A stretch of 64,000 nt of DNA from Bacillota bacterium (GCA_023421505.1 JAEZTJ010000102.1:1-64000); one strand, 5' to 3'. Counted from the first letter of the stretch, positions 8,234 to 17,389 are shown. Program-made: numbers and translations. The notes: a model not told the origin generated them from the letters alone.

Positions 8234-9403
8234 TCATTGTTCCTTATATCTTCTTTTCTTCTCAAAGGCTCCGAAACCCGAAAGTATGATTAAAAATAAC
8301 GGCAGTGTCTGAACCCATAAGAGAGTGATATCAGTAATTCCATGCACTGCTGCAGCTGCTGATACTGCTAAGATCAGTGACGTAATCATTGTATTCTTCT
8401 GTTTAAAGCATATTCGGATTACTGCTTTATAGTACTTAACAATATAAATCAGTAATAAACCTGATCCTATCAAACCAAAGTTCAATACCATATCAAAATA
8501 TATGCTATGGGCATGAGGGATTACCTGGTGATGATAGGATTTGTTGAATAAATACATAAAGGAATATAATCCATGTCCGAATAACGGAGCCTGCATAATC
8601 TGCCCCATGGTAAGCTCCCATATACTCTGTCTAAGCCTTACAGTAACTTCTAAATCATAAAGGCGTGGTATTATATTTACCTCCAGAAATAGTACCATAA
8701 AGCCACCGATTGCAGCTGCAAATAACCAAAGAGACAAAAGAAGATGTCTTTTTTGTATTACGAGTAATACGGCTATACCAATAAATACCTCAACCCATAC
8801 AAACATGCTTTTGCATAGATACATACTGATAATATTTAAGCCCGCTACCGTATAGTAAAACCAGGAATGATTTTGCTTCGTAAGAACCTTGTATGCACAT
8901 ATGATGATTACTGTTCCCACAACTGTACCAAAATAATTCGGATGAAAGAAAACTGCTGATATCCTATGCACACTTCTGCCACCATAAAGGATATGGACGG
9001 TCCGTTCAAGAACTGCATACCCCACACTGGTTAAGCTAAATTCACATATTAACGTTAGAACTCTTTCAAATAAATCATTTGTCATGATACTTCGTATATA
9101 CATACCCAATATAACTGCTAAAACAACACCGACTCCTGCTGCAAAGCCAGTCCAGTTTCTTACAATTAAGGGTATCGTTAATACATACGCTAAGAAGAAA
9201 ATAAGAACATTTGATTTACTGTTTATAAAAATCATTTTTCTCGTATGTTTATTAATCATAATATAAAGTGATAAAAAGATTAGTATTAAAGTTGATAATA
9301 TGTATGGTAAAAAGATTGCTGCAGCAGTATAAGTAGCAATATTAATACCTGTCAGGGATAGTTCTACCCGACGTTTTAGCGTTACGTTTTCCGTTGTGTT
9401 CAT
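8234..9403 (-). CDS. O-antigen ligase/polymerase family membrane protein
   Basis: A 389-aa polytopic membrane protein with roughly ten hydrophobic segments. The Wzy_C-type periplasmic loop and following helix carry HAHSIYFDMVLNFGLIGSG, the conserved His-containing motif of O-antigen ligases and polysaccharide polymerases. In a Gram-positive it would join or polymerise undecaprenyl-linked glycans for a cell-surface polymer. No glycosyltransferase genes adjoin it in this window, so its partner pathway is elsewhere. GAGG lies directly against the ATG, a tighter spacing than in neighbouring genes, so expression may be weak or the true start different; no better start was found. Confidence 0.8.
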   Translation of the reverse strand: MNTTENVTLKRRVELSLTGINIATYTAAAIFLPYILSTLILIFLSLYIMINKHTRKMIFINSKSNVLIFFLAYVLTIPLIVRNWTGFAAGVGVVLAVILGMYIRSIMTNDLFERVLTLICEFSLTSVGYAVLERTVHILYGGRSVHRISAVFFHPNYFGTVVGTVIIICAYKVLTKQNHSWFYYTVAGLNIISMYLCKSMFVWVEVFIGIAVLLVIQKRHLLLSLWLFAAAIGGFMVLFLEVNIIPRLYDLEVTVRLRQSIWELTMGQIMQAPLFGHGLYSFMYLFNKSYHHQVIPHAHSIYFDMVLNFGLIGSGLLLIYIVKYYKAVIRICFKQKNTMITSLILAVSAAAAVHGITDITLLWVQTLPLFLIILSGFGAFEKKRRYKEQ

Positions 9404-9541
9404 CCTCTTTCATAAAATATAGTACCCTCGACCCAAGGATGTATTTTAGCACATAATCACAAAGGAAGCAATCTTTTTTAATAAATAATTAATTTCAATT
9501 ATACAAAATAACCAAAAACATAAATTTTATAAATAAATTCA

Positions 9542-9575
9542 GGCTGAATGAGCTATGAATTTAGCCCCTTCAGCC
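9542..9575 (-). terminator. probable terminator after pdxT
   Basis: GGCTGAA (9542-9548) pairs with TTCAGCC (9569-9575). The AT-rich tract after it on the minus strand is not a clean T-run. Confidence 0.5.
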
Positions 9576-9654
9576 ATAAAAAAAGTCATATTAAAATGCT
9601 CTATTATTGAACTTAACTTTATTATATAACGGTTGTACCTATTGCATTTTGTAG

Positions 9655-10230
9655 CTACATACAACTTTCAAGAAAGTATTGATGCACTCTGTAATCTTTT
9701 GTAAGCTCTGGATGGAATGCCGTAACAAGCATATTTTTCTGTCTTGCAGCTACGATATTTCCATCTACCTCTGCCAGTATATCTACTCCCTTTTGTTCAG
9801 AAACAGCCTCAATAAAGGGTGCCCTGATAAAGGTCATAGGGATAGCGCCAATTCCTTTAAAGCTGTTTGTTGTATGAAAGCTTCCCAGTTGTCTGCCATA
9901 AGCATTTCTTCTAACAGTTATATCCATACTTTCCAAATATCTATTACTATCATTCGATATCTTTTTTGCTAAAAGGATTAATCCGGCACAGGTTCCCATT
10001 ACCGGCAGACCTTCTTTAATCATCTTCTTTAACAGTTCAAACATTTCTAATTCCTTTAATAGCTTTCCCATAACGGTACTCTCGCCGCCCGGTAAAATAA
10101 TTCCTTCCAGATTATGCTTTGTAAAATCAGCCTTCTGCCTGATCTCCACAGCCTGTTCTCCTAGTTCTGTGATAGCTTTCTCATGCTCGGCAAATGCTCC
10201 CTGCAAAGCTAATACACCAATTTTTCTCAT
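9655..10230 (-). CDS. pdxT: pyridoxal 5'-phosphate synthase, glutaminase subunit
   Basis: Class I glutamine amidotransferase that hydrolyses glutamine and passes ammonia to PdxS in the one-step PLP synthesis from ribose 5-phosphate and glyceraldehyde 3-phosphate. At 191 aa it is the normal size. Visible motifs: LALQGAFAEHEKAI at the N-terminus, GGESTVMGKLL, the nucleophile elbow GTCAGLILLA (Cys near 80), and the catalytic His-Glu in TAFHPEL. It starts 4 bases after the pdxS stop codon, so translation is coupled to pdxS. Cytosolic, in the dodecameric PdxS/PdxT complex. Confidence 0.97.
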   Translation of the reverse strand: MRKIGVLALQGAFAEHEKAITELGEQAVEIRQKADFTKHNLEGIILPGGESTVMGKLLKELEMFELLKKMIKEGLPVMGTCAGLILLAKKISNDSNRYLESMDITVRRNAYGRQLGSFHTTNSFKGIGAIPMTFIRAPFIEAVSEQKGVDILAEVDGNIVAARQKNMLVTAFHPELTKDYRVHQYFLESCM

Positions 10231-10234
10231 GTTA

Positions 10235-11107
10235 TTAAATACCTCTCTGTGCCATAAGAAGCTCTATTTCCTGTTCATTGATACCAACCATAGCCTCACC
10301 TAAATCTTCTGATAATTCGGCTAAAAGCTTTGGATCGTTATAATTTGTCACAGCCTTAACGATAGCCTGAGCACGTTTCGCAGGATTGCCGGATTTGAAG
10401 ATACCGGAGCCGACAAATACGCCCTCTGCTCCTAACTGCATAAGTAGTGCTGCATCAGCCGGTGTAGCCACACCACCTGCTGCAAAATTAACAACCGGCA
10501 GCTTTCCGTTGGCATGAACATATTCTACCAGATCATAAGGTACTGATAAGTCCTTGGCTGCCTGGAACAATTCATCTTCTCTCATATTCTGAAGCTGTCT
10601 AATTTGCTGCGTAATCAGTCTGATATGACGTACTGCCTGAACAACATCTCCTGTACCGGGTTCTCCTTTTGTGCGTATCATGGAAGCACCTTCCTTAATT
10701 CTTCTTAAGGCTTCTCCCAAATCCTTTGCACCACATACAAAGGGAACATTAAATTTCGTCTTATCAATGTGAAAGGTATCATCAGCCGGTGATAGTACTT
10801 CACTCTCATCAATATAGTCAATTTCAACTGCTTCTAATATCTGTGCTTCTGCAAAATGACCGATACGTACCTTAGCCATAACCGGAATGGAAACCGCTTC
10901 CTGAATGCCTCTTATCATTTTAGGATCGCTCATTCTGGATACGCCTCCAGCCGCGCGAATATCTGCAGGAATTCTCTCTAACGCCATAACCGCACATGCT
11001 CCTGCAGCTTCTGCAATCTTCGCCTGCTCCGGAGTTGTAACATCCATGATAACTCCACCCTTTAGCATCTGCGCTAAATTCTTATTTAATTCATATCTCT
11101 GACTCAT
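10235..11107 (-). CDS. pdxS: pyridoxal 5'-phosphate synthase, synthase subunit
   Basis: The lyase/synthase barrel that builds PLP from ribose 5-phosphate, glyceraldehyde 3-phosphate and ammonia from PdxT. 290 aa, the usual length. Conserved family blocks are obvious: KGGVIMDVTTPEQAKIAEAAGA, ALERIPADIRAAGGVSRMSDP, MAKVRIGH with the Schiff-base lysine, and FAAGGVATPADAALLMQLGA. ATG 11107 (MSQRYELNK) has AGGAGG 8 bases upstream and is preferred over the upstream in-frame TTG at 11113. It is transcribed away from pdxR, so PdxR control in the shared 319-bp intergenic region is expected. Confidence 0.98.
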   Translation of the reverse strand: MSQRYELNKNLAQMLKGGVIMDVTTPEQAKIAEAAGACAVMALERIPADIRAAGGVSRMSDPKMIRGIQEAVSIPVMAKVRIGHFAEAQILEAVEIDYIDESEVLSPADDTFHIDKTKFNVPFVCGAKDLGEALRRIKEGASMIRTKGEPGTGDVVQAVRHIRLITQQIRQLQNMREDELFQAAKDLSVPYDLVEYVHANGKLPVVNFAAGGVATPADAALLMQLGAEGVFVGSGIFKSGNPAKRAQAIVKAVTNYNDPKLLAELSEDLGEAMVGINEQEIELLMAQRGI

Positions 11108-11311
11108 ATTCAAATCCTCCTGTATTATTAATATTTATGTAATCACGCAATTCATAATCTTATGACATAATTCATATCGCATTTTACTCTTCAAAGATAT
11201 TTGAAAGAAAGATATCTTATATGATACTTTATCATTAAGCTGATATTTGCAGATTACTATTTAAAGCTTACTTCTTTATTTATAATCCTTTTTATAGTAA
11301 TAAGAAGCTGC

Positions 11312-11340
11312 TTGACGTTTTATAAAACTTGTCTTATTAT
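11312..11340 (+). promoter_or_regulatory. pdxR promoter
   Basis: TTGACG (11312-11317), a 17-bp spacer and TATTAT (11335-11340) on the plus strand. The transcript would start near 11347, at the first base of the inverted repeat that precedes pdxR. Confidence 0.65.
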
Positions 11341-11346
11341 AATACC

Positions 11347-11398
11347 AATCTGATATCATTTTAAGCATCAGAAACAACAAACTTAATGGTATCAGATT
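11347..11398 (+). promoter_or_regulatory. inverted repeat in the pdxR leader, candidate PdxR operator
   Basis: AATCTGATATCATT (11347-11360) and AATGGTATCAGATT (11385-11398) are inverted copies matching at 13 of 14 positions. They lie between the pdxR start site and start codon. They could be a protein-binding site for autoregulation or an RNA stem with a 24-base loop; inference only. Confidence 0.45.
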
Positions 11399-11426
11399 AA
11401 ATTAAATGAAAAGGCAGGTTAATATT

Positions 11427-12839
11427 ATGGAAATGGTAACCTTTCAATTAAATACAGAGAATAAAGAACCTTTATATCAACAGCTATATTCTCATATGAA
11501 AGCTGAGATTCAATCGGGCAGACTTCCATTTGAAAGCAAGCTGCCCTCTAAGCGTAAGCTATCTGTATACCTTGGAATAAGCCAGAATACGATACAGGCA
11601 GCTTATGACCAGTTAATTGAAGAGGGCTATATACAATCCATGGAAAAGAAAGGCTTTTTTGTATGTAAGATAGATTATTTACAGCATTTGCAGGTAAATC
11701 CCTACTTGGATACAAGCAAGCAGAATGATACTCTAAAGGTTCGCTATGATTTTACCTATCACGGTGTAGATATGCCCTCCTTCCCATTTGATCAATGGCG
11801 TAAATTATCTAAAGAAGTTATAAATGAATATGATACGGAGCTTCTTCAACCCGGAGATGCACTTGGGTATATGAGACTAAGAGCTTCTATTGCGGACTAT
11901 CTTCATCAGTCACGCGGTGTTAACTGTACAAGTAATCAGATCATAATCAGCTCGGGAACAGAGATACTTTTTCAAACCCTGATACAGCTTCTTAATCAGG
12001 ATAGTATTTATGGTATAGAGAATCCGGGCTACGAAAAGCTTAATCAATTATTTACAGGAAACCGGGCAAAATTTACTTCGATTAAAGTTGATGAGAATGG
12101 AATGAACCCAGAAGAAATCCGGAAAAGTAATGCAAATATTCTCTGCATAACACCTGCCCATCAGTTTCCCTCCGGTTCAGTTATGCCGATAAACCGCCGA
12201 ATTAAACTCCTGAACTGGGCAAACGAAGCGGACAACAGGTATTTAATCGAAGATGATTATGACAGTGAATTTAAATATAGCGGCCGACCCATTCCAGCGC
12301 TGCAGGGCTTAAGCACGAATGATAAGGTTATCTATATGGGGTCACTATCCAAATCTATCTCCCCAACCCTTCGTGTCAGCTATATGGTACTTCCGTCCCA
12401 GCTAATGAAGCGTTATAACGAAAAGCTTTCTTATATCCTTTGTCCGGTGCCGATCATCGAACAAAAGGTTTTATGCCGTTTTATAGAAAACGGCAGCTTT
12501 GAAAGACATTTAAATAAAATGAGAACAATTTACAAAAGAAAACGTGATATTTTAGTAAAAGCGATTACAGAATTAAATTCCGGAGTTGAAATCCTGGGTG
12601 CAGATGCAGGACTTCATCTGCTCGTACGCATTCCTAACGGTATGTCTGAAGAAGCTTTAATAAAAGCAGCTCTAGAGCATGGTGTACGAACCTACGGCGT
12701 ATCAAAATATTACCTGGATCATTCCTTTTTAAATCAGCCGCCGACTCTTTTACTTGGCTTTGCCTCGATGTCAGAACAAAATATACTTGAAGCCGTTTTG
12801 TCCTTAAAAAGAGCATGGTTCCCTGTTTCCATATTATAG
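11427..12839 (+). CDS. pdxR: MocR/GntR-family regulator of PLP synthesis
   Basis: A 470-aa two-domain regulator: an N-terminal GntR winged helix (about residues 10-75, with PLYQQLYSHMKAEI and LPSKRKLSVYLGISQNTIQAAYDQL) joined to a fold-type-I aminotransferase domain. The PLP-lysine motif GSLSKSISPTLRVSYM is present. PdxR proteins sense PLP with this domain and activate pdxST while repressing themselves. The gene is divergent from pdxST, the classic arrangement. I chose ATG 11427 because AGGCAGG lies upstream; the in-frame ATG at 11406 has no ribosome site. An N-terminal extension of 7 residues is therefore removed. Confidence 0.9.
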   Translation: MEMVTFQLNTENKEPLYQQLYSHMKAEIQSGRLPFESKLPSKRKLSVYLGISQNTIQAAYDQLIEEGYIQSMEKKGFFVCKIDYLQHLQVNPYLDTSKQNDTLKVRYDFTYHGVDMPSFPFDQWRKLSKEVINEYDTELLQPGDALGYMRLRASIADYLHQSRGVNCTSNQIIISSGTEILFQTLIQLLNQDSIYGIENPGYEKLNQLFTGNRAKFTSIKVDENGMNPEEIRKSNANILCITPAHQFPSGSVMPINRRIKLLNWANEADNRYLIEDDYDSEFKYSGRPIPALQGLSTNDKVIYMGSLSKSISPTLRVSYMVLPSQLMKRYNEKLSYILCPVPIIEQKVLCRFIENGSFERHLNKMRTIYKRKRDILVKAITELNSGVEILGADAGLHLLVRIPNGMSEEALIKAALEHGVRTYGVSKYYLDHSFLNQPPTLLLGFASMSEQNILEAVLSLKRAWFPVSIL

Positions 12840-12962
12840 GACATTTTGCCAATATATCATTAATGAAACCTAATCATTAATATGTTATAATAGATAATTA
12901 ATATTATACTAATGCATGAACTAAAAGATAAACTCTGACCTTAATGAAAGTAGGTTTTCAAT

Positions 12963-14615
12963 ATGCAGCATCGTCATGGCAAAATAAATACCTATTTATT
13001 TTATCTTCTGATGATAATTGAATTGTTCATTATTCTTTTGTTAGTATTTAAACAGCATAATAATGTATCCTTTCAAAGCGAACCACTATATCATATTAAT
13101 GATGATTGGACTTATCAAGATGATAACGGTTCTGTACAAACAATTAATCTCCCGGCTAAAATTGAAAATGTAAAAAATAAAGTCGTAATGATTAGCCGTA
13201 AGCTGCCCAAACATTTAGAGCATATAACAGCTTTTGGCATACTATCTACTCATCAGAGTATTTCTGCTTATATTGATAATACATTAATCTACGCAAAAAT
13301 CATTCGTACCGAAGATGGTTTATTAAATGTACCCTCCGGTAACACCTGGCAAATCATTCCTCTTCCGGCTCATTCAGAGGGTAAAACGCTAACTCTTAGA
13401 ATTTCATCTCCATATAATAATTATATCGGTAATATCAACGAGGTACATATCGGAACAAAATCCTCTTTGCTCATTCATTTAATACGTACCACAGGGTTTA
13501 GCCTGGTTTTAGCATTCATCACATTAATGAATGGATTCGTTGGCGTTTTTATTTATCTATTTTTAAAAAAACTACTCCATACTAATCGCTCGATTTTGTA
13601 TTTGGGCTGGTTCTCAATTATCGTATCTATATTAACTATTATGGAAAGTAATTTAACGCAGATCTTTATGGATAATGAATATGTCATTTCGGCTTTGTCC
13701 TATTTATCCTTAATGACACTTCCAATTCCAATTCTTTTATTTATTTCATTATTTGAAAACTTCCATTATTTAAAAACTATCCATAACCTGACTTATATTA
13801 TGATAGGCAGTGATTTCTTATATATCTTACTACAAGTACTCAATATATCAGATTTTTATCATACTGAAGTGTTTGTTCAGGCTGAGCTTTTACTTATTTT
13901 TGGTATAGTGATTATCACTCTCTTCTTAGAAATTTGGAAGTATAAAAATAAAGAGCTAAAAAGCTTTACGATTGCGGCAACTCTCTTATTCTTTTTTGGA
14001 GCTGTTGATATTACTGCCTTTCATATTAAGACAGAAAAACATACCGGTTTAATTTTTCAGGTAGGCTTTATTCTATTTTCAGTTATTTTAATTATTGATA
14101 CATTAAAAAAACTCTCTAAAACAATTAAGCTTAGTGAAGCTGCCTGGCATTATAAATCCCTTGCCACCAAGGATCTTCTCACTAACTGCAGAAACAGGGC
14201 AGCCTATGCAAAGGATATGGAAGCTGTCTCCCTTGACAGGAATATCACTATCTTTATCGCAGATATGAATAATATGAAAAAAATTAATGATACCTACGGT
14301 CATCATGCGGGTGATGAAGTAATCATCCTCTGCAGTCAATGTCTGCTTAAAGTTTTTGGGCGCAGAGTCTATCGAATTGGCGGAGATGAATTTGTCTCTA
14401 TACAATACGATCTAGAAGCGAATGAAATTAATGCTATGCTTGAGGATTTTCAACGCGAATGCATTATAAAAAGTGAAGCGCTCCCTTATGGCTTTCAAAT
14501 GTCCGTCGGCTATGCTGTCTATGATAACACAATAGATGAAACCATCTATGATACCGTAAAAAGAGCTGATAAGAACATGTATGAAAACAAAAGAAAAATG
14601 AAGGAAATCAAATAG
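12963..14615 (+). CDS. membrane diguanylate cyclase (7TM-DISM-like sensor with GGDEF)
   Basis: 550 aa. One N-terminal membrane helix is followed by an extracytoplasmic beta-rich domain (about residues 35-170, with AFGILSTHQSISAYIDNTLIYA), seven hydrophobic segments (about 175-380), and a cytosolic GGDEF domain from about 395. This is the layout of 7TMR-DISM sensors, which bind a ligand outside and drive an output inside. The active-site loop is intact (RIGGDEFVSI), so synthesis of cyclic di-GMP from two GTP is expected; no I-site RxxD is obvious just upstream. No EAL domain is present. It ends 5 bp from the convergent metallopeptidase gene. Confidence 0.85.
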   Translation: MQHRHGKINTYLFYLLMIIELFIILLLVFKQHNNVSFQSEPLYHINDDWTYQDDNGSVQTINLPAKIENVKNKVVMISRKLPKHLEHITAFGILSTHQSISAYIDNTLIYAKIIRTEDGLLNVPSGNTWQIIPLPAHSEGKTLTLRISSPYNNYIGNINEVHIGTKSSLLIHLIRTTGFSLVLAFITLMNGFVGVFIYLFLKKLLHTNRSILYLGWFSIIVSILTIMESNLTQIFMDNEYVISALSYLSLMTLPIPILLFISLFENFHYLKTIHNLTYIMIGSDFLYILLQVLNISDFYHTEVFVQAELLLIFGIVIITLFLEIWKYKNKELKSFTIAATLLFFFGAVDITAFHIKTEKHTGLIFQVGFILFSVILIIDTLKKLSKTIKLSEAAWHYKSLATKDLLTNCRNRAAYAKDMEAVSLDRNITIFIADMNNMKKINDTYGHHAGDEVIILCSQCLLKVFGRRVYRIGGDEFVSIQYDLEANEINAMLEDFQRECIIKSEALPYGFQMSVGYAVYDNTIDETIYDTVKRADKNMYENKRKMKEIK

Positions 14616-14620
14616 AGAGA

Positions 14621-15319
14621 CTAAATCCCTGTGTTGCCTGCATTCAATTCCTTTCTGAGGCTATGCCAATTTGGGAGAAACTGATCCATATAACCCTTAA
14701 AGATATGATTATGACTGCCTTCTAACAGATGCACCAGTTCATGTACAATTACATACTCTAGAAATTCAGGTGATTTTTTAGCAAGCTGTAAATTAAGGCA
14801 GATATTCTTTGTTCTTATGTTACAGGTGCCCCACCTTGTTTTCATATCTCTGATGGTAAATCCGCTTGCTTTTACTCCTATTCTCCGTTCCCAGACAGAT
14901 AACACCAAGGGAATTTCCTGCATAAGTGCCTTACGATACCAGTTATCTAAAAGCTTTTTACGCTGCTCTAATGTACTATCTTTTTGTACCGATAATATGA
15001 CCTTCTCTCCGTAAAATTCCAGTTGATTATGTTTATTATTATCTTTGACAATCAGAAGAAAGCTCCTGCCCCATATAAAGATTTCCTCATCTGTCTCATA
15101 TTTTAATTCCTTACTGTATGAATTATGATTAATCTTTGCTTTCTGCTTCTCTATCCAGTCAAGCTTTGACTGAATAAACCCTCTGATTTCTTGCTCACTC
15201 ATCCTATAGGGAGCAGTGACCCGAATGCGTCCCTCAGGAGGTAATATTCTTAAATACATATTTTTAATTTTTTTCTTTTCTAATTCTATGATAAAACCGT
15301 TTACAATAAGCTGTTTCAT
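14621..15319 (-). CDS. YgjP-like zinc metallopeptidase domain protein (DUF45)
   Basis: 232 aa. The C-terminal half has the zinc-binding site VIVHELVHLLEGSHNHIF, that is HExxH with a downstream His. An upstream block TIRDMKTRWGTCNIRTKNICLN is characteristic of the YgjP/DUF45 family. Such proteins are cytosolic and often sit near restriction or repair genes; here they adjoin a diguanylate cyclase and a small membrane protein, giving no functional clue. The start has AAAGGAG upstream. No signal peptide. Confidence 0.85.
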   Translation of the reverse strand: MKQLIVNGFIIELEKKKIKNMYLRILPPEGRIRVTAPYRMSEQEIRGFIQSKLDWIEKQKAKINHNSYSKELKYETDEEIFIWGRSFLLIVKDNNKHNQLEFYGEKVILSVQKDSTLEQRKKLLDNWYRKALMQEIPLVLSVWERRIGVKASGFTIRDMKTRWGTCNIRTKNICLNLQLAKKSPEFLEYVIVHELVHLLEGSHNHIFKGYMDQFLPNWHSLRKELNAGNTGI

Positions 15320-15400
15320 CTTAGGCTCCTTTTATTATTCCATTATTTTAATGTTTATTTTCCAGTTTTTTGGCAATAATGCTGCTAAGGAGGTGTATGA

Positions 15401-15760
15401 ATGATAGCATTTATTAAAAATTATACACTAGAAAGCATAAGAAAGAAGTTTATCCTTCTTTATCTACTAAATGTTACTGATATCATTTTTACAATACTAT
15501 TACTTCAAACAGGCTATTTTACAGAAGTAAATTTATTGATGGTAAAAGCAGTGCAAAGCCCTACTGCAAGCTTTCTATTGAAGGTAGTTTTACCAGCTTT
15601 TCTTCTATATTATATATTTAAACGGATAAAGGCAGCTGATGCCCTGCAGTTAAAAACTGCGAATATAGCTGCAAATATTTCTATAACAATTTATTCTCTT
15701 GTTAATCTCTCACATTTGGTATGGGTGGCTTTGCTTCCATTTTTTATGCTGAGATATTAA
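15401..15760 (+). CDS. small membrane protein, DUF5658-like
   Basis: 119 aa with three or four hydrophobic segments (about 20-40, 58-75, 82-118). The order LLNVTDIIFTILLL ... FTEVNLLM resembles the DUF5658 pattern, in which a buried Asp and a Glu-x-Asn are conserved. AAGGAGG precedes the ATG. It is divergent from the DUF45 gene and is followed by a hairpin terminator. Function unknown. Confidence 0.7.
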   Translation: MIAFIKNYTLESIRKKFILLYLLNVTDIIFTILLLQTGYFTEVNLLMVKAVQSPTASFLLKVVLPAFLLYYIFKRIKAADALQLKTANIAANISITIYSLVNLSHLVWVALLPFFMLRY

Positions 15761-15849
15761 AAAATATAATACAAACAAATCTTATATTCTGACCAAACAA
15801 TAAACCTTACAATATTCGCCGCTTAACAGTATACCATGTGCTACAAAGA

Positions 15850-15885
15850 ATGCATCCACTTAAGTATTATGAATTATGGATGCAT
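15850..15885 (+). terminator. terminator after the DUF5658-like gene
   Basis: ATGCATCC (15850-15857) pairs with GGATGCAT (15878-15885), followed by ATTTGTATTT. Confidence 0.65.
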
Positions 15886-15976
15886 ATTTGTATTTATATA
15901 TTATTATTTAATTCCTAATCCTCGACATGAAATATTAGGGCAGGTATGCTAAATAGTATAAAATTATCATAATTAG

Positions 15977-16032
15977 AAAACTGATATTATCTCTATATAA
16001 TTAACAGTTAATTATATAGTTGTATCAGTTTT
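15977..16032. terminator. two-step perfect hairpin, probable bidirectional terminator
   Basis: A 10-bp outer stem (AAAACTGATA / TATCAGTTTT, extending to 12 bp with the flanking AG and CT) encloses a perfect 12-bp inner stem (15993-16004 with 16008-16019) closed by a CAG loop. It lies 64 bp past the HAD gene stop. Confidence 0.6.
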
Positions 16033-16049
16033 CTCTAAAAGGTTACTCT

Positions 16050-16095
16050 ATTTCATTATTTACACCATTCCTGTGCTGCTTATTTGGCTAATAAC
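16050..16095 (-). repeat. orphan copy of the ribosome-site repeat (subfamily 2)
   Basis: The minus strand reads AAATAAGCAGCACAGGAATG, nearly the same as the leader of the DUF6179 gene (AAATAAGCAGCGTAGGAATG). No gene starts here; the copy lies just past the HAD-phosphatase stop codon. Confidence 0.5.
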
Positions 16096-16812
16096 TTACA
16101 TTATAGAAGGCAAACTATCTATCATCGAATATAGCTCTTCAAAGCTTCCCTGCTTTATATCTTTAATATCCTCACCCTCAGGACAAATTAGGCAATCCTT
16201 CAGCAGAAAGGTATCAAGTCCTAAACTGGCTGCGCACATATCTTCTCTTACATCATTTCCGACCATAATACAGTCCTTGGGCTCCTTACCGGTCATATGA
16301 AGGATTTCCTTATAGTATTCCAGATTAGGCTTACAATAAGAGCTTACTTCATAGGTTGTAATCAGTTCAAAATCTTTAGGTTCAAGCCCTGCCCATAACA
16401 TACGAGTATAGGTAGCCACTCTTGGAAATATAGGATTTGTCGCCAGAATAAGCTGATAGCCTTTGTTCTTTAAAAGCTGTATACAAGAGGCTGCGAGAGG
16501 ATGGGTATAAGTTGTAGCCTTTGCAACGTCGAATTCGTTATGATAAAAATCATCAAAAACCTCTTCGTATTGTCTTACTCCATTCCCTAAAATTAATTCA
16601 AATTCTTTCCAAAATCTATCCTCATTCGTCATTGACCCATCATTATTAATCATTAGTTGTGTTCCTGCCATTAGTGCCTTTATAAACTTTGAAGGTTCAA
16701 AACCATAGGGCAGCATCTTTACAGATATTGCCTTAAGATAGGCATCCAGAAATTTTTCCACACTTGGCATGGGTAATAACGTTCCATCCAGATCAAATAT
16801 AAAAGTATTCAT
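16096..16812 (-). CDS. HAD-superfamily hydrolase
   Basis: 238 aa. Motif I FDLDGTLLP at residues 5-13 gives the nucleophile Asp and the general acid Asp. Motif II is LATNP around 125, and motif III/IV is the lysine of YCKPNLEYY followed by CIMVGNDVREDM. A helical cap lies between motifs I and II. It is a cytosolic phosphatase of the class exemplified by phosphoglycolate and sugar phosphatases; the substrate cannot be assigned. GGAGG precedes the ATG. It appears monocistronic. Confidence 0.87.
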   Translation of the reverse strand: MNTFIFDLDGTLLPMPSVEKFLDAYLKAISVKMLPYGFEPSKFIKALMAGTQLMINNDGSMTNEDRFWKEFELILGNGVRQYEEVFDDFYHNEFDVAKATTYTHPLAASCIQLLKNKGYQLILATNPIFPRVATYTRMLWAGLEPKDFELITTYEVSSYCKPNLEYYKEILHMTGKEPKDCIMVGNDVREDMCAASLGLDTFLLKDCLICPEGEDIKDIKQGSFEELYSMIDSLPSIM

Positions 16813-17389
16813 TTTAAACCTCCATTTATCCTATACTGTACTTTATAATAATAAGAGCAATTTACAGAAAGTTATTATTATGTATAATAACAAACTCCTT
16901 TTAATAAATCAACTGATTTTGGTAGCTGCAAAAACTATTAGATGTAAGTATTGTGTACTTGCCAAACTAACTATATATTTTGCGGTATATTATGATTGAG
17001 ATAATTAATTACATTTTCTGTATAAGAAATTACCTTGCAGGATAACAATGAGTGGGTATATGATGAGAGCTATAAAATACGTTGCTTCATCTCTTAATAC
17101 TAAAGTAGCGCACAAATTCGCAGATGTTGGCAGCAGATGGAGGGTAGGTTGAAAAATCATAGATTTTTCAATCAGCAAATTTGTGCGCTGCCCAAATTCG
17201 CAGATGTTGGCAGCAGATGGAGGGTAGGTTGAAAAATCATAGATTTTTCAATCAGCAAATTTGTGCGCTGCCCAAATTCGCAGGTGCTGGCAGCAGATAG
17301 AGAGTAAGTTGAAAAATCATAGATTTTTCAATCAGCAAATTTGTGCGCTGCCCAAATTCGCAGATGTTGGCAGCAGATGGAGGGTTAAT
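16813..17389 (+). other. 577-bp leader region of the PfkB kinase gene
   Basis: The first 300 bp are AT-rich with no recognisable gene. A 34-codon frame (17048-17152, MSGYMMRAIKY..., AGGA upstream) runs into the first repeat copy; it may be a leader peptide or chance. From 17114 on the region consists of the 80-bp tandem repeat described separately. Confidence 0.45.
17114..17385 (+). repeat. 80-bp tandem repeat, 3.4 copies, carrying the ribosome site of the next gene
   Basis: Units start at 17114, 17194, 17274 and 17354 with an exact 80-bp period; the first two are identical and the third differs at a few bases. Each unit contains a GATGGAGGG ribosome-site-like motif, a perfect 10-bp hairpin (TTGAAAAATC-ATA-GATTTTTCAA), and inverted GCGCACAAATT / AATTTGTGCGC arms. 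The truncated fourth copy ends in GGAGGG, which is the ribosome site for the kinase start at 17390. Confidence 0.95.

Noticed and set aside
17114..17385. Regular 80-bp repeats considered as a CRISPR array.
   Set aside because: The whole unit repeats without variable spacers and no cas genes are near; it is a tandem duplication.
17261..17389. Longer N-terminus for the PfkB kinase, starting in the third repeat.
   Set aside because: The extension translates repeat DNA only, and ATG 17390 has a well-placed ribosome site and the expected family N-terminus.
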